Source of the DNA: Nocardioides alkalitolerans
Lineage (GTDB): Bacteria; Actinomycetota; Actinomycetes; Propionibacteriales; Nocardioidaceae
Direction of reading: 5' to 3'
DNA length: 64,000 nucleotides
Assembly (NCBI GenBank): GCA_038184435.1
Contig: CP116227.1
Span: 1,641,501 to 1,705,500, forward strand
A program made the translations under genes and the position numbers. Position 1 is the stretch's first letter. Each line of letters starts with the position of its first letter. The notes under the pieces were generated by a model. The model searched no databases and was not told where the DNA came from. It worked only from the letters and a program-made list of their open reading frames with translations. Below, piece after piece: positions 26,401 to 34,529 of this stretch.

Positions 26401-27424
26401 CGAACGGGTCGACGAGCGACCCCGCCCGCGCGGCGCTGCCGGCGACGAGGCAGAGCAGGCCGACGAGGGCGATCGCACCGAGCAGCCGGCCGGCCGGCAT
26501 GTCGCGTCGCGTCAGTCCGTAGCAGCCGAGCGCGGCCACCACGCCGGCGAAGACGACGAGCGGGCCGGTCGTCACGAGGGTGTGGGCGGCGGGCCACCAG
26601 GGCTGGCCGTCGACGGAGTAGTAGGCGACCCAGTGGTCGGCGCCGCGGACGCTGTTGGCCCACGACGTCGTCGACGTCGTGGCGGCCGCGGTCTCGATGT
26701 AGTCGAGGAACGGCGGGCTGTAGCGGCCCAGCAGCAGGAGCGGGCCGAGCCACCACAGGCTCGCGGCGAGACAGCCGACCGCCCACCACCCGGCGAGCAG
26801 CCGACCCGTGCGGTGCCGCAGCCCGGAGGCCAGGAGCACGAGGGCCGCCGGGAGCACCGCGATCGTGCCGGTGGCGTTCACGCCGCTCATGCAGAGCACG
26901 GCGACGCCCGACAGCAGGCCCGCCGTGACCGGGGGGACCCGGCCGCGCAGGCACGCCACGAGCGGCCAGCACATCCACGGCAGGAAGGCGGACGGCAGGA
27001 GCTCGCCCGTCAGCACCCCGACGGCACCGAACAGCCGCGGGGCCAGCGCGTAGGAGAGCCCCGCCAGCACGGCTGCCGTCGACGAGAGGGAGAGGGCGCG
27101 CGCCAGACCGCGGGCGCCCTCGTAGGCGAGCACGAGGAGCAGCGCCGTCCACAGGCGCTGCGCGACCCAGTCGGGTACGCCGAGGACGTCCGCGGCCGCG
27201 AACCACGCGCCCTGCGGGAAGAGGTAGCCGTAGGCCTGGTTCTGCAGCTCGCCGAAGGAGCCGTCCGGGTTCCACAGGTGGAGCGCCCGGCCGAGGAAGG
27301 CCAGGGGGTCGTCGGTGAGGTCGAGCTTCGTGTCGAAGGTGGTGCGCCCGGGGAGCTGGACGAAGGAGAGCACCCCGAAGAAGGCCCACGTCGCGGCTCG
27401 CACGGTCAACGCGCGAGCGCCCAA
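23417..27424 (-). CDS. aftD: AftD-like alpha-(1->3)-arabinofuranosyltransferase family protein
   Basis: A 1335-aa GT-C membrane enzyme. The N-terminal region of about 450 residues holds around 12 helices with the family segment PGRTTFDTKLDLTDDPLAFL and LHLWNPDGSFGELQNQAYGY typical of DUF3367/AftD. The extracytoplasmic part contains two discoidin/CBM-like modules (DADESTWWESDPLRPAEGQW and DGDPDTAWRSEPGAEEATL), and the C-terminus has further helices. Mycobacterial AftD builds arabinan branches from decaprenyl-phosphate arabinose. The TTG at 27424 has GGAGG 6 nt upstream; a GTG at 27403 is the alternative. It heads the operon aftD, two membrane proteins, DUF2613. The symbol names the family, not a proven substrate. 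Confidence 0.85.
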   Translation of the reverse strand: MGARALTVRAATWAFFGVLSFVQLPGRTTFDTKLDLTDDPLAFLGRALHLWNPDGSFGELQNQAYGYLFPQGAWFAAADVLGVPDWVAQRLWTALLLVLAYEGARGLARALSLSSTAAVLAGLSYALAPRLFGAVGVLTGELLPSAFLPWMCWPLVACLRGRVPPVTAGLLSGVAVLCMSGVNATGTIAVLPAALVLLASGLRHRTGRLLAGWWAVGCLAASLWWLGPLLLLGRYSPPFLDYIETAAATTSTTSWANSVRGADHWVAYYSVDGQPWWPAAHTLVTTGPLVVFAGVVAALGCYGLTRRDMPAGRLLGAIALVGLLCLVAGSAARAGSLVDPFVRELLDGPLAPLRNVHKVDPLVRLPLALGVGHGAVSLAAAFRRRFADRPDVAGPVARGIVVLAATFVLVGASPAVGAGMRTPGWEAKPAAWTETAAYLQERPGSRALVVPGAGFGLQTWGWTIDEPLQGEGASWVSRSQVPLTPGPTARVLDGLEQRFASGIGLPGLGDYLARIGVTHVVLRRDLDPALAGGADPDRTEHTLATSDGIERVARFGDSGVPGRALVDVWEVEGAAGAATAVHLTEGGTTDLSGAPEDALGLVDAGLVGTDDPLALTGDPGEPGIVTDGYVRRERQFGRVHRAVGQTMAADEAERDGRRETDYAGAPGVPQATTEYVGGAAVTASSSRGYVDVLGPVDPRRGPAAAVDADESTWWESDPLRPAEGQWLDVALDEPSRGGVVDVAFLTGPGDGLREVERARLVVDGSAEVYGVPADGRLEVVLPAFRTLRVEVVQASASTAETGSVGVREVSLPGIERGRTRVLPTPVGADTTVLLQQPPVTRACVRLDWGLTCDEDAVVLPESETMDRTFTTTEPGAWDLRGTVSTRPGAAAARLLDPVGGAATVVADSVYADDPLAAGVFAHDGDPDTAWRSEPGAEEATLTFTWPGRRTLTSVTALGTATGGLPDVITLRTAEEERRVPLGLGATDIEPLVADGGVVVELERSGGLGPMTLAELGLGGVGDLRHAPDVEAATGATCGLGPDVVVDGVRVPTRVDGTVGDVLAGTPLTWEACGDAVDLAPGTHRVVVAPTAQFLATTLAWTPAEAPRAAGAGDAERPVTVDARDRTSWDLAVGAGDEAVLALPMNANPGWTATLDGRDLERVAVDGWRQGFVVPAGVEGRVLVEFAPDRAYRLFLVGGGLAAVVLLLAAVAAVGRRWPGSGRDLLLAADGPTPPTPVSAPAHLRARRTPPPLAAVVVLAVAVAGGLVAAAGLVLGYRWSAERWRGAAVALVAASGVASALAERAAYPGLVADGLAALGVGWLVGIVLVRGRGGAR

Positions 27425-27509
27425 GGAACACCTCCCGTCCGCCGCGTGCCGCACCTCACGTCGAGTAATGTGCCACGAGTCCCCGACCGACCGTGAGAGG
27501 TGCCCCCGC

Positions 27510-28259
27510 TTGTCGTCATCGCGACCCGACCAGCCCGCCGACGCGGAGACGCACGCCGACGCGTCCTTCGACGACGTCTGGGCCACGGCCCAGGAGTTCA
27601 CCGGCTGGCTCACCGAGGCGCAGGCGCGTCTCCTCCACGCCGAGGCGCTCGCCGCGCCCGGCACCGCGGACGCCCTCGAGATCGGTTCCCACCAGGGCCG
27701 GTCCACCGCGGTGCTGGCCCACGCCCGTCGGGCCCGCGGGGGCCGGCTGGTCGCCCTCGACCCGTTCGTGGACGGGCGGCTGTTCGGCGGGGCGGCGACG
27801 CGCGCCGTCTTCGAGCGCAACATGGCCACCGCCGGCGTGCGCGACGTCATCGACCTGAAGGTGGCCTACTCCACGAAGGAGCGGGGCTCGTGGACGACGC
27901 CGCTGAGCCTGCTCTACGTCGATGGCAAGCACGACTACTGGACGGCCGGCGACGACCTCAAGTGGGCCGTCCACCTGCCCGAGGGCGGCGCCGTGCTGGT
28001 CCACGACTGCTACTCCTCGATCGGCGTGACGCTCGCGATCCTGCGCCACGTGCTGTTCTCCCGCACGCTCCGCTACGAGCGGCGTGCCGGGTCGCTCGCC
28101 CTCTTCCGGGTCGGCCGGCCCGGCCTCGCCGACCGCGCCCGGATCCTGGCGGAGATGCCGTGGTGGATCCGCAACGTCGGCATCAAGGTGCTGCTGCGCC
28201 TGCGGCTGCGCCCCGTGGCCCGGCTCGTCGGGCACGACTCGCCGTACGACCCCTACTGA
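27510..28259 (+). CDS. Class I methyltransferase (Methyltransf_24 / CmcI-like)
   Basis: A 249-aa enzyme. ALEIGSHQGRSTAVLAHARR is motif I, VALDPFVDG motif II, and LLYVDGKHDYWTAGDDLKW followed by GGAVLVHDCYSS gives the metal-binding-like D-H-D pattern seen in Methyltransf_24. The C-terminal third is basic (RNVGIKVLLRLRLRPVARL). The TTG at 27510 has GAGAGG 9 nt upstream and was preferred to an ATG at 27468 that lacks a ribosome-binding site. It is divergent from aftD and its stop overlaps the next, convergent gene by 7 bp. Probably modifies a surface sugar. Confidence 0.8.
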   Translation: MSSSRPDQPADAETHADASFDDVWATAQEFTGWLTEAQARLLHAEALAAPGTADALEIGSHQGRSTAVLAHARRARGGRLVALDPFVDGRLFGGAATRAVFERNMATAGVRDVIDLKVAYSTKERGSWTTPLSLLYVDGKHDYWTAGDDLKWAVHLPEGGAVLVHDCYSSIGVTLAILRHVLFSRTLRYERRAGSLALFRVGRPGLADRARILAEMPWWIRNVGIKVLLRLRLRPVARLVGHDSPYDPY

Positions 28260-29110
28260 GCCGGGGCCGCCGGGGCCGCCGGCCCGTCGTCCAGGCGGTA
28301 GACCCGCTTCTCGAGCAGCGCCCCGTCGCCGCGGCGCAGCTCGGGCTTCACGATGTCGTCGAAGCGGATCGGTCGACGCGCCATCCGGCGCTGCCGCCGC
28401 CACGTGACGACGTCGGTCGCGGCGGCGATCGCCCCGGCGACCGCCGTGCGCGGGTGCCCGGGCTGCTCGAGGGCCCAGGCCATGAGGGCGGGATCGACCT
28501 CGCCCTCGACCCGGTAGTCCAGCCGGTCGCGCCAGTGCAGCATCAGCACGCGCGACTCGAACTGCGCGTCCAGCACCTTCTCGACGTCGCGCCGCAGTCC
28601 CGTGCGGTCCAGGTACGCCGCCACCTCCGGGTCGGCGTGCGGCGTCGTCTTGGCGGTCAGCACGAGGGTGCCGGGGCTGCCCTCGCCGGCACCGTCGACG
28701 GGTGGCTCCAGGCGGCACCACCACACGTGGCTCGGGAAGTCGACGATCTTGGCGCTCGGGGCGTCGGGCACCTCGACGTACCCCGCCCGCGAGACCCGCA
28801 CCAGCTCGTCGATCACGCCGCCCGGGTCCGGGACGTGCTCCAGCAGGTTGGAGCAGATCGTGTAGTCGAACGCGCCGTCGGCGAACGGCATGTCCGCGGC
28901 GTCCGCCTCGAAGAGCGGCCGGGTCACCCGTGCCTCCTCCCGACCCGAGCGCTGCCCGCCGAAGCGGGCGTCGACGTACCGGTCGAGCAGCACGTCCGCA
29001 CGCCACGACGGCTTGTCGCCGCTCCCGACGTCGAGCACGAGGGCGTCGTCGTCGACGGGGAAGGAGAGCCGCCGCTCGGCGAAGAGACGCAGCTGGGTGA
29101 GCACCGACAT
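28253..29110 (-). CDS. Class I SAM-dependent methyltransferase
   Basis: A 285-aa protein with motif I LVLDVGSGDKPSWRADVLLD near residue 25, then MPFADGAFDYTICSNLLEHVPDPGGVI and a VEVPDAPSAKIVDFPSH segment. The combination is typical of glycan-cluster methyltransferases and DUF4910-like proteins. The C-terminus is Pro/Ala-rich. The ATG at 29110 lies 62 bp from the divergent flippase start. Substrate unknown. Confidence 0.82.
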   Translation of the reverse strand: MSVLTQLRLFAERRLSFPVDDDALVLDVGSGDKPSWRADVLLDRYVDARFGGQRSGREEARVTRPLFEADAADMPFADGAFDYTICSNLLEHVPDPGGVIDELVRVSRAGYVEVPDAPSAKIVDFPSHVWWCRLEPPVDGAGEGSPGTLVLTAKTTPHADPEVAAYLDRTGLRRDVEKVLDAQFESRVLMLHWRDRLDYRVEGEVDPALMAWALEQPGHPRTAVAGAIAAATDVVTWRRQRRMARRPIRFDDIVKPELRRGDGALLEKRVYRLDDGPAAPAAPAQ

Positions 29111-29172
29111 GCCGGGATTGTGTCAGGGCGCTCGATGCGGTTCCTGCCGAGGCGTCCTCTAGGCTCCCGCGG

Positions 29173-30576
29173 GTGAGTGGATCGAAGGGCACGCTGCGGG
29201 AGATGCTCCGCGGAGGAGCAGGCGTGGCGATCGCCATGGCGGTGATGAACGTCGGCACCTACGGCTTCACGCTGGTGGCGGCGCGCATGCTCGGCCCGAA
29301 GGAGTACGGCGCGGTCGCCGCGCTCATGGGCCTGCTGCTGGTCGTCAACGTGCTGTCGCTCGGCCTCCAGGCCACCGGCGCGCGCCAGGTCGCGGCCGAC
29401 CCGAGCCACCGCGAGCGCATCGAGAACCGCATCCTCGTGACCGCCCGGCGCTCCGCCTGGGCGCTCGGCCTGCTCTGCCTCGTGCTCAGCCCCCTCGTGA
29501 CCATCGCGCTCGACCTGGGCTCCTTCGTGCCCGCCCTCCTCGTCGCCGCGATCGCCGTGCCCCTCACCGTCATGGGCGGCCAGGCCGGCATCTTCCAGGG
29601 CGAGAAGAAGTGGACACCGCTCGCCGCGGTCTACCTGGGCATGGGCCTCGGGCGGCTCGGGTTCGGCGCGCTCGGTGTCTACCTGCGGCCCGACGCGACG
29701 GGCGCCATGGCCGGCGTGCTGCTCGGCGCCGTCGTGCCCGTGCTCATCGGCGGCTGGGCGCTGCGGCGCCGGCGCGGCGGCGAGGGCCCCGGGCCCGCCC
29801 CCATGCGCACGGTGCTGCGGGAGGTCGCCCACAACTCCCACGCGCTGCTGGCGTTCTTCGCGCTCACCAACGCCGACGTCGTGCTCGCGCGCATCACGCT
29901 CGACGCCCACGACGCCGGTCTCTACGCGGGCGGCCTGATCCTCGCGAAGGCCGTGCTCTTCCTGCCCCAGTTCGTCGTCGTCATCGCCTTCCCGGCCATG
30001 GCCTCGGAGGGCGCGCAGCGGATGTACCTCAAGGGCGTCGCCCTCGTGGGCGGCATCGGCGTCGTCGCGACCGCCGGCGCCTGGGCCGTCGGCGAGCTCG
30101 TGGTGGTCGGCTCCGGCGACGCCCGCCGCTCCCTCGTCGTCGAGTTCGTCGGCGGCGCCGAGTACGCCGAGATCGAGCACCAGCTGTGGCTCTTCGCGCT
30201 GCTCGGGACGCTGTTCGCGATGACCCAGGTGATGGTCTACGAGGTCGTCGCCCGCCAGCACCGCGGCGCCGTGTACGCCGTGTGGGCGGGCCTCGCCGTG
30301 CTCGGCGTCGTCGTGCCCGTCGCGGCGACCGCGACCGGCCTCATCTCCGTCGTCATCACCGTCAACGCCGCCGTGCTGGTCGCGCTGCTGCTCGTCGCCG
30401 TCCTCCAGGGCCGCGGCCACCGACCGCCGGCCGTGCCCGGGGTCGGCACGCCCGGCGAGCCGGGTGCGTCCGCCGCGACGGCGCCCGGCCCGGAGGCCGG
30501 GCCCGCCCCGACCTCAGTGCGCGGCGGCGTGCCAGCTGACGCCCGTGCCGACGGAGACGTCGAGCGGCACCCGTAG
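29173..30576 (+). CDS. Oligosaccharide flippase (MOP/Wzx family)
   Basis: A 467-aa polytopic protein with about 12 membrane segments, starting VAIAMAVMNVGTYGFTLVAARMLGPKEYGAVAAL, a signature of Wzx-like polysaccharide exporters (quoted as MNVGTYGFTLVAARMLGPKE). It would flip lipid-linked sugars from the cytoplasm to the outside. The hydrophilic tail from residue 415 is Pro/Gly-rich and its last 63 bp overlap the convergent polA 3' end. The start is GTG at 29173. It closes the glycan cluster and plausibly supplies substrate to the GT-C enzymes upstream, an inference from context. Confidence 0.87.
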   Translation: MSGSKGTLREMLRGGAGVAIAMAVMNVGTYGFTLVAARMLGPKEYGAVAALMGLLLVVNVLSLGLQATGARQVAADPSHRERIENRILVTARRSAWALGLLCLVLSPLVTIALDLGSFVPALLVAAIAVPLTVMGGQAGIFQGEKKWTPLAAVYLGMGLGRLGFGALGVYLRPDATGAMAGVLLGAVVPVLIGGWALRRRRGGEGPGPAPMRTVLREVAHNSHALLAFFALTNADVVLARITLDAHDAGLYAGGLILAKAVLFLPQFVVVIAFPAMASEGAQRMYLKGVALVGGIGVVATAGAWAVGELVVVGSGDARRSLVVEFVGGAEYAEIEHQLWLFALLGTLFAMTQVMVYEVVARQHRGAVYAVWAGLAVLGVVVPVAATATGLISVVITVNAAVLVALLLVAVLQGRGHRPPAVPGVGTPGEPGASAATAPGPEAGPAPTSVRGGVPADARADGDVERHP

Positions 30577-33225
30577 GTCGGCCGCGGAGGCCATCTGCTC
30601 CCGCACCAGCGCCTCCAGCCGGTCGCTCTCCCCCGGCGCCACCTCGAGCACGAGCTCGTCGTGCACCTGCAGCAGCAGCCGCGACGTCAGGCCCTGCTCC
30701 TCGATGGCGCGCTGCACGTTGAGCATGGCGACCTTGATGAGGTCCGCGGCCGAGCCCTGGATGGGCGCGTTGAGCGCCATCCGCTCGGCGGACTCGCGCC
30801 GCATCCGGTTGTCGCTGGTGAGGTCGGGCAGCTGGCGCCGACGCCCCATGATCGTCTCCGTGAACCCGGACTTGCGGGCCTCCACGACGACACCGGCGAG
30901 GTAGTCCCGGATGCCGCCGAACGTCTCGAAGTACTCGTCCATCAGCCCGCGGGCCTCGGAGGGCTCGATGCCGAGCTGCTGCCCCAGGCCGAACGCGGAC
31001 AGCCCGTAGGCCAGCCCGTAGTTCATCGCCTTGATCTTGGCGCGCATCTCGACGGTCACCGCGTCGGGCGCCACGTCGAAGACGCGCGCCGCGGTGATGG
31101 AGTGGAAGTCGCGGCCCGAGCGGAACGCCTCGATGAGGAGGGCGTCCTCCGAGAGGTGCGCCATGATCCGCATCTCGATCTGGCTGTAGTCGGCCGTCAT
31201 CAACGACTCGAAGGACGGGCCGACCACGAACGCCTCGCGGATCCGGCGCCCCTCCTCGGTGCGGATCGGGATGTTCTGCAGGTTGGGGTCGGTGCTGGAG
31301 AGCCGGCCCGTCGCCGCGATCATCTGGTTGAACGTCGTGTGGATGCGGCCGTCGGGCTGGACCGTCTTGAGCAGGCCCTCGATCGTCTGCCGGAGGCGGG
31401 CGACGTCGCGGTGGCGCAGCAGGTGCAGCAGGAACGGGTGCTCGGTCTTCACGTAGAGCGACTGCAGCGCGTCGGCGTCGGTGGTGTAGCCGGTCTTCGT
31501 GCGCTTCGTCTTCGGCATGCCGAGCTCGTCGAAGAGCACCACCTGCAGCTGCTTGGGCGAGCCCAGGTTGATCTCCTTGCCGATCACCGCGAACGCGTCC
31601 TCGGCGGCCCGGCGGACCTCCTCGGCGAAGTGGGCCTCGAGGTCCTCGAGCCGTCCCGTGTCCACCGCGACGCCCGTGCGCTCGAGCCGGCCGAGCAGCT
31701 GGATGAGCGGCAGCTCCACCTCGGCGAGCAGACGGGCACCGCCCACGGCCTCCACCTCGCCGTCGAGCGTCTCCGCCAGGTCGATGACGGCGCGGGCGTG
31801 GAGCATCGCCGTGTCCGCCACCTCGTCGCCGTGGTCGAACAGGGCCTCCTGCTCGCCGCTGGTCTCGGTGCGCAGCTCGCGGCGCAGGTAGCGCAGGGTC
31901 AGGTCGGCCAGCGCGTACGACCGCTGGTCCGGCTGCACCAGGTACGCCGCCAGCGCCGTGTCGCTCACCAGCCCCGCCAGCGTCCAGCCGTGGGCACTGA
32001 GCGCGTGCTGCGGACCCTTCGCGTCGTGGAGCACCTTCGGCCGCGCGGGGTCGGCCAGCCACCCGGCCAGCGCGGCCTCGTCCTCCGGCGTCAGGGTCGC
32101 GACGTCGACGTACGCCGCCAGCCCGGTCGCGTCGGCGAGGGCGACGCCCTCGACCGTCCCGGTGCCCGAGCCCCACGTGCCGCGCACGTGGACCCCGACG
32201 TGCTGCCCGCCGAGACCGTCGAGGAACGCGGCCACCTCGCCGGGCTCCAGCTGGCGGCCGGCGAGCTCGAACCCGCCCTCCTCGACGACCTGCTCCTCCT
32301 CGGCGCTGAGGGTGTCGATCGTGCGCTGCCGCAGCTCGCCGCGGAACTCGAGCTCGTCGAAGAGCGTCAGCGCCGTCGCCCGGTCCCAGGGCGCCAGGAC
32401 GAGGTCCTCGGGCAGCGTCTCGAGCTCGAGGTCCCGCACGAGGGCGTTGAGCTGCCGGTTGCGGATCACGTCGCCGAGGTGCTCGCGCAGCGCCTCGCCC
32501 TTCTTGCCGGTGATCTTGTCGGCGTGGGTGATGACGTTGTCGAGCCCGTCGTACTGGTTGATCCACTTCGCCGCGAAGCCCTGGCCCACGCCCGGCACGC
32601 CCGGCAGGTTGTCGGAGGTCTCCCCCACGATGGCCGCCAGCTCGGGGTAGCGGTGCGGCGGCACGCCGTACTTCGCCTCGACCGCCGCCGGTGTCATCCG
32701 CGCCAGGTCGGAGACGCCCCGCATCGGGTAGAGCACCGTCGAGTGCTCGGTCACGAGCTGGAGCGAGTCGCGGTCACCCGTGAGGATCAGCACCTCCATG
32801 CCGTCCGCGAGCGCCTGCGTCGTCAGCGTCGCGATGATGTCGTCGGCCTCGAAGCCCTCCTTCTTGAGGAAGGTGATCCCGAAGGCGGAGAGGACCTGCT
32901 CGATGATCGGCAGCTGGCTGCCGAACTCGCCGGGCGTCTTGTTGCGCTTCGCCTTGTACTCCGCGTACTGCTCCAGCCGGAACGTCTGGCGGGAGACGTC
33001 GAAGGCGACGCCCACGTGGGTCGGCTGCTCGTCGCGGAGCACGTTGACGAGCATCGACGTGAAGCCGTAGACGGCGTTGGTGTGCTGCCCCGTCGTCGTC
33101 GAGAAGTTCTCGACCGGGAGCGCGAAGAACGCCCGGTAGGCCAGCGAGTGGCCGTCGAGCAGCAGCAGGCGCCGCCGCCCCTCGGCGGCGGGCGTGACGG
33201 TGGCGGAGGTCGTCGACTGAGGCAC
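30514..33225 (-). CDS. polA: DNA polymerase I
   Basis: A 903-aa enzyme with an N-terminal 5'-3' exonuclease domain (LLLDGHSLAYRAFFALP, AFDVSRQTFRLEQYAEYK, ILTGDRDSLQLV), a middle domain and the polymerase domain (motif A DYSQIEMRIMAHLSEDALL, finger motif KAMNYGLAYGLSAFGL, motif C LLLQVHDELVLEV). The middle domain lacks the DTE and further acidic residues of the 3'-5' exonuclease, as is usual in Actinobacteria, so proofreading is probably absent. The GTG at 33225 is 52 bp from the divergent thioesterase start. It fills gaps in repair and lagging-strand synthesis. Confidence 0.96.
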   Translation of the reverse strand: MPQSTTSATVTPAAEGRRRLLLLDGHSLAYRAFFALPVENFSTTTGQHTNAVYGFTSMLVNVLRDEQPTHVGVAFDVSRQTFRLEQYAEYKAKRNKTPGEFGSQLPIIEQVLSAFGITFLKKEGFEADDIIATLTTQALADGMEVLILTGDRDSLQLVTEHSTVLYPMRGVSDLARMTPAAVEAKYGVPPHRYPELAAIVGETSDNLPGVPGVGQGFAAKWINQYDGLDNVITHADKITGKKGEALREHLGDVIRNRQLNALVRDLELETLPEDLVLAPWDRATALTLFDELEFRGELRQRTIDTLSAEEEQVVEEGGFELAGRQLEPGEVAAFLDGLGGQHVGVHVRGTWGSGTGTVEGVALADATGLAAYVDVATLTPEDEAALAGWLADPARPKVLHDAKGPQHALSAHGWTLAGLVSDTALAAYLVQPDQRSYALADLTLRYLRRELRTETSGEQEALFDHGDEVADTAMLHARAVIDLAETLDGEVEAVGGARLLAEVELPLIQLLGRLERTGVAVDTGRLEDLEAHFAEEVRRAAEDAFAVIGKEINLGSPKQLQVVLFDELGMPKTKRTKTGYTTDADALQSLYVKTEHPFLLHLLRHRDVARLRQTIEGLLKTVQPDGRIHTTFNQMIAATGRLSSTDPNLQNIPIRTEEGRRIREAFVVGPSFESLMTADYSQIEMRIMAHLSEDALLIEAFRSGRDFHSITAARVFDVAPDAVTVEMRAKIKAMNYGLAYGLSAFGLGQQLGIEPSEARGLMDEYFETFGGIRDYLAGVVVEARKSGFTETIMGRRRQLPDLTSDNRMRRESAERMALNAPIQGSAADLIKVAMLNVQRAIEEQGLTSRLLLQVHDELVLEVAPGESDRLEALVREQMASAADLRVPLDVSVGTGVSWHAAAH

Positions 33226-33277
33226 GTGCCGACCCTAACCGTGACCACCGACGACACCGGGCGCGGCCGGGAGCAGA

Positions 33278-33736
33278 ATGACCGTCATGGATGACGACAC
33301 CACCACCGTGCCCGGTCTCGACGAGCTCGTCGCGCACATGTCGGCGAACCCCGGTGCGCTCAACGAGAAGATGGGCATCGAGATCGTCGAGGTCTCCCGC
33401 GAGCGGATCGTGGCCACGATGCCGGTCGAGGGCAACACGCAGCCCTACGGCCTGCTCCACGGGGGCGCCTCCGTCGTGCTCGCCGAGACCCTCGGCTCCG
33501 TCGGGTCGGCGCTGCACGCGCACCCCGACCGCGCGGCGGTCGGGGTGGACATCAACGCCACCCACCACCGCTCGGCCACGTCCGGCACCGTCACCGGCGT
33601 CGCCACGCCGGTGCACCTGGGCCGCAGCTCGACCAGCTTCGAGGTCGTCATCACGAACGAGGCCGGCAAGCGGGTCTGCACCGCCCGGATCACCTGCTCG
33701 CTGATCCCGGTCGACCGGGTCCCGTCCGCCGGCTGA
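33278..33736 (+). CDS. PaaI-family hotdog thioesterase
   Basis: A 152-aa single hotdog domain. QPYGLLHGGASVVLAETLGSVGS carries the HGG and acidic residue of the PaaI active site (quoted part LLHGGASVVLAETLGS), followed by GVDINATHHRSATSG. It hydrolyses acyl- or aryl-CoA thioesters. The ATG at 33278 has GGGAG 5 nt upstream; a second ATG lies three codons later. This thioesterase next to polA is common in Nocardioides relatives. The natural substrate cannot be told. Confidence 0.9.
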   Translation: MTVMDDDTTTVPGLDELVAHMSANPGALNEKMGIEIVEVSRERIVATMPVEGNTQPYGLLHGGASVVLAETLGSVGSALHAHPDRAAVGVDINATHHRSATSGTVTGVATPVHLGRSSTSFEVVITNEAGKRVCTARITCSLIPVDRVPSAG

Positions 33737-33777
33737 CCCGGGAGCGGGCGCGCGCGGGCCTCGTGGGTCGCGCGGGC

Positions 33778-34344
33778 TCAGCCGGCGCGCTGCGTCGTCG
33801 TCCGCCGCATGGAGCGGCGGGCGGCGAGCACGCTGGTGAGCTGCTGACGCTGCGGCCGCGCCATCGTCGGGCGCATCGCCGTGATGCGTGCCCGCACCGT
33901 CGCCGTCGGCGCGACCCGGAAGGACGCGCGCGTCGCGAGACCGAGGCGGGCCATGAAGCGGTTGGCGTCGCGCGAGGTGCTCGCGGAGGCCGTCGACAGG
34001 TGCGGCACGTCGTGCTCCTCGGCGTAGGCCACGCCGGCCTCGACCAGCGCCCGCCCCACCCCGCGGCGGCGGAAGTCCGGCAGCACGGTCGGCGAGGCCA
34101 GGTGCACCATCGGCGTCGGGTCCAGCGGCGACACCGTGATCATCCGCAGGAGCACGGCACCGGCGAACGCGCCGCCGTACTCGGCGACCACGATCTGGTG
34201 GGCCTCCCCCGTCAGCGAGGCCTCGACGAGGCGGGCGACGTCGGACGCGCCCTCCTCGGGGGACCGCAGCGACTCGGCCCACAGCGCGGTGAGCGCCGGG
34301 ATGTCGGAGAGCGCCGCCGCGCGCAGGGTGAGAGGGGCTCCCAT
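33778..34344 (-). CDS. GNAT-family N-acetyltransferase
   Basis: A 188-aa acetyltransferase. Motif A is present as LASPTVLPDFRRRGVGRALVEAGVAYAEE, in which RRRGVGRAL binds the acetyl-CoA pyrophosphate. A preceding strand has GAVLLRMITVS. The C-terminus after residue 150 is basic and probably disordered. No ribosome-binding site is clear before the ATG at 34344. Target molecule unknown. Confidence 0.85.
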   Translation of the reverse strand: MGAPLTLRAAALSDIPALTALWAESLRSPEEGASDVARLVEASLTGEAHQIVVAEYGGAFAGAVLLRMITVSPLDPTPMVHLASPTVLPDFRRRGVGRALVEAGVAYAEEHDVPHLSTASASTSRDANRFMARLGLATRASFRVAPTATVRARITAMRPTMARPQRQQLTSVLAARRSMRRTTTQRAG

Positions 34345-34529
34345 CAGGAGGACACCGCCCGCGTCATTGCCGTCGCCATGTGTCCTCCGCCTCGGGCCAC
34401 GCGCGGACCAGGGGGCCCACGCACTTCGATCACCGTTGCGGCACCCGCCCCCACGGTGCGCCGGTCGTCACCCTACGCTCGCCGCAGCCGCGCTGGCACG
34501 GGAGCCGGGCAAAAGTTGAGGGAGCGCTG

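Noticed and set aside
23699..27496. A 1265-codon plus-strand frame opposite aftD
   Set aside because: Typical high-GC shadow with Arg/Gly/His bias and no domain.
27468..27509. ATG at 27468 as start of the methyltransferase
   Set aside because: No ribosome-binding site; TAATGT there looks more like a -10 region, while the TTG at 27510 has GAGAGG at good spacing.
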